Of a stretch of DNA of 64,000 nucleotides, positions 26,601-35,600 are shown in pieces. A model generated the notes under the pieces. The model was not told the origin of the DNA and searched no databases. It saw only the letters and a list, made by a program, of their open reading frames with translations. The stretch's first letter is position 1. Every line of letters begins with the position of its first letter. This DNA is from Halosegnis rubeus (GTDB lineage Archaea > Halobacteriota > Halobacteria > Halobacteriales > Haloarculaceae), in contig NZ_QJOW01000001.1 in assembly GCF_009184545.1 (NCBI RefSeq), positions 620,001 to 684,000 on the forward strand. Reading direction: 5' to 3'. The translations under genes were made by a program, and so were the position numbers.

Positions 26601-26620
26601 GTTGTGTGTTTGCACACAAC
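26601..26620. promoter_or_regulatory. Perfect 8-bp inverted repeat in promoter gap
   Basis: GTTGTGTG (26601-26608) and CACACAAC (26613-26620) are perfect inverted arms around TTTG. The element is 24 bases before the DUF84 gene ATG, near its expected transcription start, and 177 bases before tfb. An AT-rich GATAAATA follows at about 26627. Its position fits an operator; a hairpin in a leader is possible only if transcription of the DUF84 gene starts upstream of it. Confidence 0.5.
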
Positions 26621-26796
26621 TATCCTGATAAATAGGCGGCGTTTGTCGGAGCGACGGCGTTGTTTTCGCCAGCTACGCGGCGTCTACAACACGCGACCAG
26701 AACTCTCTTATACTGGGTTCGTGAATGTCAAGCCAAGCGTTCGCTATCGGGCCGTCTGGAGTATGCACGTCCGGTAGCCCCCGCCAGCTACCATCC

Positions 26797-27759
26797 ATGA
26801 GCGACCACCTTCGCATTCACACGTCCGAGGATGAGACCGAGACCGAAGAAACGAGCGAGAGCCAGACCGGCTGTCCCGAGTGTGGCGGCAACGTCACCAC
26901 GACCAGCGACCACGAGACCGTCTGTGAGGACTGTGGGCTCGTCGTCGACGAGGACAACATCGACCGCGGGCCGGAGTGGCGCGCGTTCGATTCGGCCGAG
27001 AAGGACAAGAAGTCCCGCGTCGGCGCGCCGACGACGAACATGATGCACGACAAGGGACTGTCGACCAACATCGACTGGCGCGACCAGGACGCGTACGGCA
27101 ACTCCCTGTCTTCGAACCAGCGCCAGAAGATGCAGCGGCTCCGGAAGTGGAACGAGCGGTTCCGCACGCGCGACTCCAAGGAGCGGAACCTGAAGCAGGC
27201 GCTCGGCGAAATCGACCGCATGGCAAGCGCTCTCGGGCTGCCGGAGAACGTCCGCGAGACCGCCTCCGTTATCTATCGCCGCGCGCTCGACGAGAATCTC
27301 TTGCCCGGTCGCTCCATCGAGGGCGTCTCCACCTCGGCCGTCTACGCCGCCGCACGACAGGCCGGCGTCCCCCGAAGCCTCGACGAGATTGCCGACGTGT
27401 CCCGGGTCGAGAAGGACGAAATCGCCCGAACGTATCGGTACGTCGTGCGCGAACTCGGGCTCGAAGTCGCCCCCGCCGACCCCGAGAGCTACGTCCCCCG
27501 GTTCGCCTCATCGCTCGGGCTCTCCGACGAGGCCGAAAACCGCGCGCGCCAGCTCCTGAAAAACGCCAAAGAGCAGGGCGTCCACTCCGGCAAGTCGCCG
27601 GTCGGACTCGCCGCCGCCGCGGTGTACGCGGCCGCGCTGCTCACGAACGAAAAGACGACGCAGGCTGCCGTCTCGGAGGTCGCCGACATCTCCGAGGTCA
27701 CCATCCGAAACCGCTACCACGAGCTGCTGGAGGCCGAGCAGGGTCTCCCGATGGCCTAG
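26797..27759 (+). CDS. tfb: Transcription initiation factor TFB
   Basis: A 320-residue TFIIB homologue that bridges TBP, the BRE and RNA polymerase. The acidic N-terminus is followed by the zinc ribbon TGCPECGGN...TVCEDCGLVVDEDNIDRGPEWRAFD (ligands about 25-48), the B-finger/linker region (SRVGAPTTNMMHDKGLSTNIDW), and two cyclin folds (about 125-205 and 220-310), each with its typical KSPVGLAAAAVYAAALL-like helix. The ATG at 26797 gives the usual MSD start. A TATA-like CTTATACT near 26708-26715 implies a leader of roughly 55 bases, unlike the leaderless neighbours. Haloarchaea carry several TFBs; this one has no truncation. Confidence 0.96.
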   Translation: MSDHLRIHTSEDETETEETSESQTGCPECGGNVTTTSDHETVCEDCGLVVDEDNIDRGPEWRAFDSAEKDKKSRVGAPTTNMMHDKGLSTNIDWRDQDAYGNSLSSNQRQKMQRLRKWNERFRTRDSKERNLKQALGEIDRMASALGLPENVRETASVIYRRALDENLLPGRSIEGVSTSAVYAAARQAGVPRSLDEIADVSRVEKDEIARTYRYVVRELGLEVAPADPESYVPRFASSLGLSDEAENRARQLLKNAKEQGVHSGKSPVGLAAAAVYAAALLTNEKTTQAAVSEVADISEVTIRNRYHELLEAEQGLPMA

Positions 27760-28946
27760 ATTCCCTTACTCATCAGGTGTGAGCGAATCACGTCGGCGTC
27801 CTTGCTCCCCGCGCCGGTGTTGAGTAAGACGACGGTGTCGTCCTCGCCGAACTCACCCTCTTGGGCAAGCGTCTGTGCGCCCGACGTCGCCGCCGAGCAG
27901 GTGACGCCCATCTCCACGCCCTCCTTCTGTGCGACGGTAAGTGCGGCCTCCAGAATCTCCTCGTCCGGGGTGGCGACCGCGCCGCCGCCCGACTCTTCGA
28001 GCGCGTCGAGGATGAGCGGGCTCGCGCCGGGGTCCGGAATCTCGATGCCGCCACAGATGGTGTCGGGCTGTTCCCACGGTTCGTGCTCGTCCGCCCCGGA
28101 TTCGAACGCCTTCACGATGGGCGCACACCCCTCCGACTGGGCGGCCCACATCGCCGGGAGGTCGTCGGTGAGACCCAACTCCCGGAGTTCGGTCGCGGCC
28201 TTGTGCATCCCGACGAGCCCGACGCCGCCACCCGTCGGGTAGACGACGTGGTCGGGCAGCTCCCAGTCCAGCTGCTCGACGGTCTCGTACAACATCGTCT
28301 TCTTCCCCTCGTGGCGGTACGGCGTCACGAACGTCTTGACCGAGTGCCACTCCGGGTGGTCGGCGATGGCGTCGTCGTAGGCCGCGCCGGCGTCGCCGAT
28401 GCGCCCCTCGACGACCGTCATCTCGCCGCCGTGGACGTTGATCATAGCCTTGTTGATGAAAGAGGCGCGCGTCGGAATGAACGTCTCCGAGTCCATGCCC
28501 GCATTGGCGGCGTAGGCGCTCGCTGCTTGGCCGGCGTTGCCCGCCGTCGCGAGGGCGATTGTCTCCGCGTCGTGTTGGGCGGCCGCGGTCACGGCCATCG
28601 CCTGCCCTCGGTCTTTGAACGTCCCCGTCGGGTTTCGCCCCTCGTCTTTGATGTACATCTGTCCGACGCCGAGTTCCTCGGCCAAGTTCGGCGCTTCCAC
28701 GAGCGGGGTGTTCCCCTCGTCGAGGGTGACGGCGACTGACTCGGGAAACGGCAGCAGCGACTCGTAACGCCACAGCCCGCGTCCCTCTCCGGAGAAGGTC
28801 TCCGGGGTCACGTCCAGCGCGTCGTAATCGTACTCGGGGTCGAGGATGCCGCCGCAGTCGGGACACCGACCAGGCGTCTCGGCCGCGTCGAACAGCGTCT
28901 CGCAGTCCGTACACCGCAGTCCCGTGAACGCGTCCGTCGTCTCCAT
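27756..28946 (-). CDS. thrC: Threonine synthase
   Basis: A 396-residue PLP enzyme converting O-phosphohomoserine to threonine. A zinc-ribbon-like N-terminus (LRCTDCETLF...GRCPDCGGILDPEY) is typical of the archaeal form. The PLP lysine is in NPTGTFKDRGQAMAV (about Lys-108), the phosphate loop in ALATAGNAGQAASAYAA, and the second half has VVYPTGGGVGLVGMHKA. It ends DADVIRSHLMSKGI and overlaps tfb by 4 bases in convergent orientation. Monocistronic, divergent from the flavoprotein gene with an 81-base gap. Confidence 0.95.
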   Translation of the reverse strand: METTDAFTGLRCTDCETLFDAAETPGRCPDCGGILDPEYDYDALDVTPETFSGEGRGLWRYESLLPFPESVAVTLDEGNTPLVEAPNLAEELGVGQMYIKDEGRNPTGTFKDRGQAMAVTAAAQHDAETIALATAGNAGQAASAYAANAGMDSETFIPTRASFINKAMINVHGGEMTVVEGRIGDAGAAYDDAIADHPEWHSVKTFVTPYRHEGKKTMLYETVEQLDWELPDHVVYPTGGGVGLVGMHKAATELRELGLTDDLPAMWAAQSEGCAPIVKAFESGADEHEPWEQPDTICGGIEIPDPGASPLILDALEESGGGAVATPDEEILEAALTVAQKEGVEMGVTCSAATSGAQTLAQEGEFGEDDTVVLLNTGAGSKDADVIRSHLMSKGI

Positions 28947-29027
28947 ACCTATCGTAGTCGCGGCGCGAACTAACCTCTATCCCTCTCGATGGTGGTGGTT
29001 TTTCGTCGGGGGTCCCGTATCCGGGGT

Positions 29028-30284
29028 ATGCATATCACCGTCGCCGGCGCAGGGTTGTCGGGACTCACGGCAGCCGCCCGACTCGCCGAGGCCGGCCACG
29101 AGGTCACGGTCTTCGAGGAGCGCGAGACGGTCGGCGGTCGCGTCCGCTCGACCCGCGCGGACGGCTACACCTTCGACCGCGGCTATCAGGTCCTCTTCAC
29201 CGGCTATCCCGCCGTCCAGCGGGAACTCGACGTGGACGCGCTCGACGTCGGCTCGTTCTTGCCGGGGGCGACTCTCTCTCGCGACAACCACCGGTCGACG
29301 CTCGCCGACCCGCTGCGAGCCCCCTCCACGCTCGTCGACTCTGCGCTCAACCGCGACGTGCGCTTCCGGGACAAGCTGAACACCCTCCGTCTCCAGCGCG
29401 CGCTCGCACGCGACGACTACGCCGACCTGCTCGACCGCGACGACCAGACCATCGCCGAGTACCTCCGCGAGTTCGGTTTCTCGGACGCCTACATCGAGCG
29501 GTTCGTCGCCCCTTTCTACGGCGGTATCACGCTCGACCGCTCGCTCCAGACCGCGACGAACGTCTTCCAATACACGTACAAGGCGCTCTCCGACGGGAAA
29601 GTCGGGCTTCCAGCCGACGGGATGGGAGCTATCCCCGAGCAGTTGGCCGCACGCGCCCGCGAGGCCGGCGCGCGCATCGAACTCGGTCGCGGTGTCGAGG
29701 CGGTGCAGGCCGACGACTCGGGCGCGACGGTCACGGTCGGCTCGGAGACAGTCGACTCCGATGGCGTGGTCGTCGCGACCGACCCGCACGCGGCGGGAGA
29801 CCTGACCGGCGTCTCGACGCCCGACGGTGCCAAGTCGTGTGTGACCCAACACTTCACCTTCCCCGCCCACCGGAAGCTCAGGACCGGACGGCGCATCATT
29901 CTGAACATGGCCGACGGCCAGCCGAACACGGTCTCGCCGACGACGGACGCACAGCCCGCCTACACGCCCGACGATACACAGTTATTCGTCGCGAACTTCA
30001 TCGGCGAGCGCGACGAATCAGACGAGGAACTGGCCACGCAGGTGCGCGAGGCGATGGCGTCGTGGTATCCGGAGACGCGCTTCGACGAGTTCGAGCTTCG
30101 CCACACCGACCGCGTCAAGTTCGCACAGTTCCCACAGCCGCCGGGCTACCGGGCGGGGCTGCCCGCGCCGGATTCACCCGACGGGAACGTCGTTCTCGCG
30201 GGCGATTACACGCGCTGGTGTTCGATTCAGGGGTCGCTCGAATCCGGACGGGTGGCCGCTGACCTCGCTGTCGGCTTCGCGTAG
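29028..30284 (+). CDS. NAD(P)/FAD-dependent oxidoreductase (phytoene-desaturase-like)
   Basis: A 418-residue flavin amine oxidase/desaturase-type protein. The ADP-binding fold opens at residue 1 (MHITVAGAGLSGLTAAARLAEAGHEVTVFEERETVGGRVRS). A substrate-region helix AEYLREFGFSDAYIERFVAPFYGGITLD and the C-terminal FAD-binding segment NVVLAGDYTRWCSIQGSLESGRVAADLA complete the pattern. Related haloarchaeal proteins sit near carotenoid or menaquinone genes, but no such gene is adjacent here, so the substrate is open. The 418-residue length is shorter than CrtI (~500). Confidence 0.88.
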   Translation: MHITVAGAGLSGLTAAARLAEAGHEVTVFEERETVGGRVRSTRADGYTFDRGYQVLFTGYPAVQRELDVDALDVGSFLPGATLSRDNHRSTLADPLRAPSTLVDSALNRDVRFRDKLNTLRLQRALARDDYADLLDRDDQTIAEYLREFGFSDAYIERFVAPFYGGITLDRSLQTATNVFQYTYKALSDGKVGLPADGMGAIPEQLAARAREAGARIELGRGVEAVQADDSGATVTVGSETVDSDGVVVATDPHAAGDLTGVSTPDGAKSCVTQHFTFPAHRKLRTGRRIILNMADGQPNTVSPTTDAQPAYTPDDTQLFVANFIGERDESDEELATQVREAMASWYPETRFDEFELRHTDRVKFAQFPQPPGYRAGLPAPDSPDGNVVLAGDYTRWCSIQGSLESGRVAADLAVGFA

Positions 30285-30336
30285 CCCGCCAGCCACAGAC
30301 CGAAGCGTTTTCTCTCGCGCGGACCGGCGTCCGGGT

Positions 30337-30756
30337 ATGCAAGGTGGAGGCTCTACGGACATGACACTCGCGTTCGAGCTGTCGGCACTCAAACGGCTCG
30401 CGGACCCCGAATCGGTGTTCGCGGACGCTCGGACGTGGAGTGAGTACGTCGGCGTCGTCAGTGACAAACCCACCTACGTGGTGACCAACTTCACGCGCAA
30501 AAACCGCATCCGACAGGACTTCTTCTCCGGCCCCCGCGGCAAGGCGGAGTCGCTGGAGAACGTCAAACGACAGTTCGATACCGACCGCCACGTCCTCATC
30601 GCCCCACCCGGGGAAGACGAGGACGTAGCTGCCGAGGTCGGCTGGGAGTTCGTCCCTATCGAGCAGGCCGCCGAGGCCGCCGAGTGGGAGCTCGGCGACC
30701 CGGAGGCGACGCGCAAAGCCCGCGAAGGTGACGACGACCGCGACGACTGGCCGTAG
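30337..30756 (+). CDS. DUF7124-like conserved protein
   Basis: A 139-residue soluble protein: MTLAFELSALKRLADPESVFADARTWSEYVGVVSDKPTYVVTNFTRKNRIRQDFFSG followed by a helical, acidic C-terminus. I recall this as the haloarchaeal family DUF7124; no function is known to me. The basic RKNRIRQDFF segment could contact nucleic acid but this is a guess. The start could be 30337 or the ATG at 30361 (MTLAFELSAL). Its stop is immediately followed by the ATG of the next gene, without a spacer, so the two are co-translated. Confidence 0.8.
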   Translation: MQGGGSTDMTLAFELSALKRLADPESVFADARTWSEYVGVVSDKPTYVVTNFTRKNRIRQDFFSGPRGKAESLENVKRQFDTDRHVLIAPPGEDEDVAAEVGWEFVPIEQAAEAAEWELGDPEATRKAREGDDDRDDWP

Positions 30757-31590
30757 ATGGACGGACCGACCGCACTCACCGAAGCCGTCCGTGAACTCCG
30801 CGACCGCGGTGGAGCCGTGCTCGCGGCCTTCCTCGCGGCGGTCGGCGTCACGACGCTCGTGGCGCGCGACTCGATTCTACAGGCTATCACGCAACAACAG
30901 GACCTGCTCGACTCGATATACGCCGCCTACGCCGACGCCGGCATCGACCGGAGCCAACTGCCGGAACTGACCGAATTCGCGACACCACTCGCCGTCGACA
31001 TCTCCTACGGTGCGGGCGTTGCACTGCTGTTCGTCGCCGCGCTGCTCGCCGAGTTCGGGACCATCGTCGTGCTCCGCGTCGTCGCGGGCGAGTCGCCCCG
31101 ACAGGCCGCGCCGCGACGCATCGGCCGGACGCTCGTCTTCGGCTTCCTCGCCGGAACGGTCGTCCGACTCTTGACCGTCGTCGGACTGGTGTTGTTCATC
31201 CTCCCCGGTCTCTTCATCGGGGTGTCGCTGCTGTTCGTCCACGCGAGCATCGTTATCGACGACACCGGACCGCTGGCGGCGTTCGAGCACTCGTGGGAGC
31301 TCACCTCGGGTCGGCGCTTCGAGGTGGTGAGCGTCGGGCTGATGCTCGTCGCGCTGTACGCCACGCCGCGCGCGTTCGCCCCGCTCATCCCCGGGACGGC
31401 CGGCGTGGTCGTCATGGGTGCGACAAGCGGGCTGGCTGTCCTCCTCTCGGCGGGCGTCGTCGGGCGGACCTATCTGGCCTTGCGAGACGGCGAACCGGAC
31501 GCCGAGTCGACCGACGAGGAGACGGAGGACGACGACGCGGACCCGTACGACGCGCCGCTCGGCCCGGACGACCTCCCGGAGCCGGAGTAA
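30757..31590 (+). CDS. DUF7847-like polytopic membrane protein
   Basis: A 277-residue membrane protein with about five to six helices (VLAAFLAAVGVTTLVA; GAGVALLFVAALLAEFGTIVVLRVV; VFGFLAGTVVRLLTVVGLVLFILPGLFIGVSLLFVHASIVI; VVSVGLMLVALYA; GVVVMGATSGLAVLLSAGVVG) and a 35-residue acidic cytoplasmic tail. The ILPGLFIGVSLLFVHASIVIDDTGPLAAFEHSWELTSG segment resembles the membrane part of glycerophosphodiester-phosphodiesterase-associated proteins. No enzymatic domain is attached. Starts on the base after the previous stop. Confidence 0.82.
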   Translation: MDGPTALTEAVRELRDRGGAVLAAFLAAVGVTTLVARDSILQAITQQQDLLDSIYAAYADAGIDRSQLPELTEFATPLAVDISYGAGVALLFVAALLAEFGTIVVLRVVAGESPRQAAPRRIGRTLVFGFLAGTVVRLLTVVGLVLFILPGLFIGVSLLFVHASIVIDDTGPLAAFEHSWELTSGRRFEVVSVGLMLVALYATPRAFAPLIPGTAGVVVMGATSGLAVLLSAGVVGRTYLALRDGEPDAESTDEETEDDDADPYDAPLGPDDLPEPE

Positions 31591-31627
31591 GAGAGAGCTT
31601 TTACGTCGGGCGGTCGGAACGCGGACA

Positions 31628-32158
31628 ATGGCTGAGCCACGCGTACCCGGCGGTCGCGGCGAGGTGTTGGAGCTGCCGTGTGGCGAGGACAAGCCCGTCT
31701 ACGACCTCGACATGGGACTGCGTGAGTTCGAGTGCGACTGCGGGGCGACCCACGCGGTCGTGGTTGACGTGCATCCGCTCTCGCGGTTCGTGCCGGAGTC
31801 GCTCGCCGACGTGCTCCGTGGCGCAATCGAGACGAGTTCGGGCGCGGCCTTTTCCATGACGCACCTGATGGGCGTCGTCTTAGAGGAGTTTCCCGAGAAG
31901 GTCGTCGCCGCCGACGTGAGCGACGACGGCGAGGTGGGCTACGCGATGGTGTGGGTCACCGACTTCGACTCCCGGCGGCTCCACGCCGTCGTCGTCGAAC
32001 TCGTTGTGGAGCTGATGGAACACGCTATCAGCCACGCCGACGACGAGAGCGCGATTTCGAACTTCGAAGACCAGATGCACGAGTTCGACGTGGACGCGTT
32101 CGTGGAGGCGTATCGCCGGGACCGCGAGTTCGCAAGCGAGCACGACTCGCCCGCGTAG
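31628..32158 (+). CDS. DUF5815-like conserved haloarchaeal protein
   Basis: A 176-residue soluble protein. The N-terminus has a possible metal site (LELPCGEDKP...FECDCGATHAVVVDVHPLSRFVPES); the rest is helical (AVVVELVVELMEHAISHADDESAISNFEDQMHEFDVDAFVEAYRRDREF). The pattern matches the family I know as DUF5815, conserved across haloarchaea with no assigned function. Starts 37 bases after the membrane-protein gene; a TTTTACG box about 26 bases before the ATG suggests its own leaderless promoter. Confidence 0.8.
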   Translation: MAEPRVPGGRGEVLELPCGEDKPVYDLDMGLREFECDCGATHAVVVDVHPLSRFVPESLADVLRGAIETSSGAAFSMTHLMGVVLEEFPEKVVAADVSDDGEVGYAMVWVTDFDSRRLHAVVVELVVELMEHAISHADDESAISNFEDQMHEFDVDAFVEAYRRDREFASEHDSPA

Positions 32159-32216
32159 CGTCCGACGCCGACAGACAGTCCGTGCCCGTTTCGTCTCCGG
32201 ATTTCACGTAACGGTC

Positions 32217-32234
32217 GTCAGACGCCTGTCTGAC
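32217..32234. promoter_or_regulatory. Inverted repeat upstream of a TATA box
   Basis: GTCAGAC (32217-32223) and GTCTGAC (32228-32234) are perfect inverted arms around GCCT. A second, overlapping palindrome CCTGTC-T-GACAGG spans 32225-32237. Both abut the TATA-like GGTATAAG (32239-32246) of the small gene at 32269. They could serve as an operator or as a terminator hairpin for the gene ending at 32158. Confidence 0.45.
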
Positions 32235-32253
32235 AGGGGTATAAGCCGTTAGC

Positions 32254-32268
32254 GTGTGATGTGCACAC
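32254..32268. promoter_or_regulatory. GTGTG/CACAC inverted repeat at the start of a small gene
   Basis: GTGTG (32254-32258) and CACAC (32264-32268) flank ATGTG and end on the base before the ATG at 32269. With the TATA-like box at about 32242 this covers the expected transcription start of a leaderless mRNA, the usual place for a repressor site. The arms share the GTGTG/CACAC core of the repeat at 26601-26620. Confidence 0.4.
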
Positions 32269-32496
32269 ATGCGCATACGCCGGGGTGAGTTCGACCAGAT
32301 TCGCTGTATCGTCGCCGAGAGCGACGCCGACGAGCCGCTGACGGCAAAGGAGATCCTCGCGTTACTGGAGGCCAACGGCGAGGAGTTCGACAGCGCCCAC
32401 CGCGTGGCGACCGTGCTCGGTCGAGAGGCCCAACGCGATGCGGGAGTCGAGGTCGTCCGCGACCAGCCGTACCGCTACCGGTTCACCAACTGCTGA
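32269..32496 (+). CDS. Small winged-helix-like protein
   Basis: A 75-residue basic-start protein (MRIRRGEFDQIRCIVAESDADEPLTAKEILALLEANGEEFDSAHRVATVLGREAQ) ending YRYRFTNC. The helix-turn-helix spacing and the terminal strand pair look like a compact winged helix, so DNA binding is likely though unproven. The ATG is about 27 bases after a TATA box, giving a leaderless transcript, and is crowded by two palindromes that may mediate control. A CGTTTTTGTC stretch just after the stop is a plausible U-rich terminator. Confidence 0.8.
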   Translation: MRIRRGEFDQIRCIVAESDADEPLTAKEILALLEANGEEFDSAHRVATVLGREAQRDAGVEVVRDQPYRYRFTNC

Positions 32497-32569
32497 GTGT
32501 CGTTTTTGTCCCCGCAGTGACCGAGAGCCGGGGGTCTCGCGCTTTTCGAGTACGAAACGCGGAATGTGA

Positions 32570-32584
32570 TTGCGAATTTCGTAG
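32570..32584 (+). promoter_or_regulatory. 15-bp element shared with carA, upstream of carB
   Basis: TTGCGAATTTCGTAG occurs here and, on the other strand, at 41455-41469 upstream of carA. Here it ends 43 bases before the carB ATG and 12-13 bases before a TATA-like CTTATTA (32597-32603). The core CGAATTTCG is an inverted repeat with a one-base centre. The position just upstream of the BRE/TATA suits an activator or a bound Lrp-type regulator. Confidence 0.65.
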
Positions 32585-32627
32585 TACTTCGCCGGGCTTA
32601 TTACGATGTACGAACTCCCTCGTCGTA

Positions 32628-35600
32628 ATGAGCGACGAGACCGAGGACAGGACCATCCTCCTCATCGGCAGTGGACCGATCCAGATTGGACAGGCCGCCG
32701 AGTTCGACTACTCCGGTGCGCAGGCGTGTCGCGCACTCCAGGAGGAGGGCGCGCGGGTCGTCCTCGTCAACTCGAATCCGGCCACCATCATGACCGACTC
32801 CGAGATGGCAGATAAGGTGTACGTCGAACCCATCACCGTCGACGCCATCTCGGAGATCATCGCGACCGAACAGCCCGACGGCGTCATCGCGGGGCTCGGC
32901 GGCCAGACCGGGCTGAACGTCACCGCCGAACTCGCCGAGGAGGGCGTCCTCGACGAGTACGATGTGGAGGTCATGGGCACGCCGCTCGACACCATCTACG
33001 CGACGGAAGACCGCGACCTCTTCCGCCAGCGCATGGAGGCCATCGGCCAGCCGGTCCCGCAGTCGACGACCATCGAGATGGACGAGGGCGAGTCCGTCAC
33101 CGACCTCACGACCGAGGGCCTCCAAGACCGCGTCGACGAGGCGGTCGAAGCCGTCGGCGGGCTACCGGTCATCTCCCGCACCACCTACACCCTCGGCGGC
33201 TCCGGCTCCGGCGTCGTCGACGACATCGACGAGCTGTACGAGCGCGTTCGCAAGGGACTGCGTCTCTCTCGCAACTCCGAGGTGCTCATCACCGAGTCCA
33301 TCTCGGGATGGGTAGAACTGGAGTACGAGGTGATGCGCGACGCCGACGACTCGTGTATCATCATCTGCAACATGGAGAACATCGACCCGATGGGTATCCA
33401 CACCGGGGAGTCGACGGTCGTCACGCCCTCGCAGGTCATCCCCGACGAGGGCCACCAGGAGATGCGCGACGCCGCGCTCGGCGTCATCCGCGAGCTCGGG
33501 ATTCAGGGCGGCTGTAACATCCAGTTCGCGTGGCACGACGACGGCACCCCCGGTGGCGAGTACCGCGTCGTCGAGGTGAACCCCCGCGTCTCCCGTTCGT
33601 CCGCGCTCGCATCGAAGGCGACCGGCTACCCGATTGCCCGCGTCACCGCGAAGGTCGCGCTCGGGAAGCGCCTCCACGAAATCGACAACGAGATCACCGG
33701 CGAGACGACCGCCGCCTTCGAGCCGGCGATCGATTACGTCGTCACGAAGGTGCCCCGCTGGCCCATCGACAAGTTCGGCGACGTGGAGTTCGAGCTGTCG
33801 ACGGCGATGAAATCGACCGGCGAGGCGATGTCCATCGGCCGCACCTTCGAGGAGTCGCTGCTGAAGGCGTTGCGCTCCTCGGAGTACGACCCGGCGGTCG
33901 ATTTCGCGACCGTCGATGACGAGACGCTCGAAGCCGAGTATCTGACCAAGCCGACGCCAGACCGTCCGTACGCGCTGTTCGAGGCGTTCTATCGCGGCTA
34001 CGACACCGACGAACTCGTCGAGCTGACCGACATCCACGAGTGGTACGTCGAGCGCTTCGGCAACGTCACAACAGCGGCGAAGCAGGCGATGGAAGGCGAC
34101 ACCGACGCCGCGACCGCCATCGGCTTCACGAACCAGGAGGCGACGGCGCTGGCCGGCGGAGAGTTCAACGACACCCACGCCTCGTGGCTACCGGCGGCCC
34201 TCCACGTCGAGACCGGCGACGAGCCGGACGAGGTGGCGGCCGACGGTGCCGGTGCCGGCGCGAAGGTCGAGACCGTCGAGGAGACGGCGATCGACCGCCG
34301 CTTCAAGCAGGTGGACACCTGCGCCGGCGAGTTCGCTGCCTCGACGCCGTACTACTACTCGGCGCGCGAGCCGCTCTCGGAAATCGCCCGCGACGAGGTG
34401 AAAGTCGACACCGACGCCGAGAGCGTCGTCGTGGTCGGCGGCGGTCCGATTCGCATCGGGCAGGGTGTCGAGTTCGACTACTGTGCCGTGCACGCGGTGC
34501 GTGCCCTCCGCGAGCAGGGACTCGATGCCCACGTCGTCAACAACAATCCAGAGACGGTGTCGACTGACTACGACACCTCCGACGGACTGTTCTTCGAGCC
34601 GGTCACGGCAGAAGAGGTCGCCGACGCCGTGGAGGCGACGAACGCCGACGGCGTGATGGTGCAGTTTGGCGGTCAGACCTCCGTGAACGTCGGCGAGCCG
34701 CTCGAACGCGAACTCGACCGCCGCGGTCTCGACTGTGAGATTCTCGGCACGAGCACCGAGGCGATGGACCTCGCGGAGGACCGCGACCGCTTCAACGTCC
34801 TGATGGACGAGATGGGCATCGCACAGCCGGAAGGCGGCACGGCGACCTCCGAGGACGAAGCCTTGGACCTCGCCGACGACCTCGGCTACCCGGTGCTCGT
34901 GCGCCCGTCGTACGTGCTCGGCGGCCGCGCGATGGACGTGGTCTACTCCGACGCGGAGCTGAAGGAGTACATCGAAGAGGCGGTGCGCGTCTCCCCGGAC
35001 AAGCCGATTCTCGTCGACGAGTTCCTCGCCGACGCTGTGGAACTCGATGTCGACGCGGTCGCCGACGGCGAGGACGTGCTCATCGGCGGCGTGATGGAGC
35101 ACGTCGAAGCTGCGGGTGTCCACTCTGGCGACTCCGCGTGCATGATTCCGCCCCGTTCCCTGTCGGCCGAGACCCTTGAGCGCGTGCGCGAAGTGACCGA
35201 AGACATCGCAACCGCGCTCGACACCGTCGGCCTGCTGAACGTCCAGCTCGCGGTCCGCGACGGCGAGGTGTACGTGCTTGAGGCGAACCCGCGCTCCTCG
35301 CGTACGGTCCCGTTCGTCTCGAAGGCGACCGGCGTCCCGATTGCGAAGCTGGCGGCGAAGGTGATGGCCGGAGCGTCGCTCGCCGACCTCGGCGTCCACG
35401 AGCAGGTGCCGGAACACGTCTCCGTGAAGGAGGTCGTCCTGCCGTTCGACCGCCTGCCCGGCTCTGACCCGCGTCTCGGTCCCGAGATGAAGTCCACCGG
35501 CGAAGTGATGGGAACCGCCCGCTCGTTCGGCAAGGCGTATCTGAAGGCGCAGGACGCCACCGGCAAGCCGATTCCGACCGAGGGGACCGCGCTGCTCGAC

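Noticed and set aside
32517-32627. Longer N-terminus for CarB
   Set aside because: The open frame upstream of 32628 contains the TATA-like box and the shared element; the conserved start is at MSDETED.
33162-34178. Long minus-strand frame inside carB
   Set aside because: Shadow of carB; no recognisable protein and the carB frame is fully supported.
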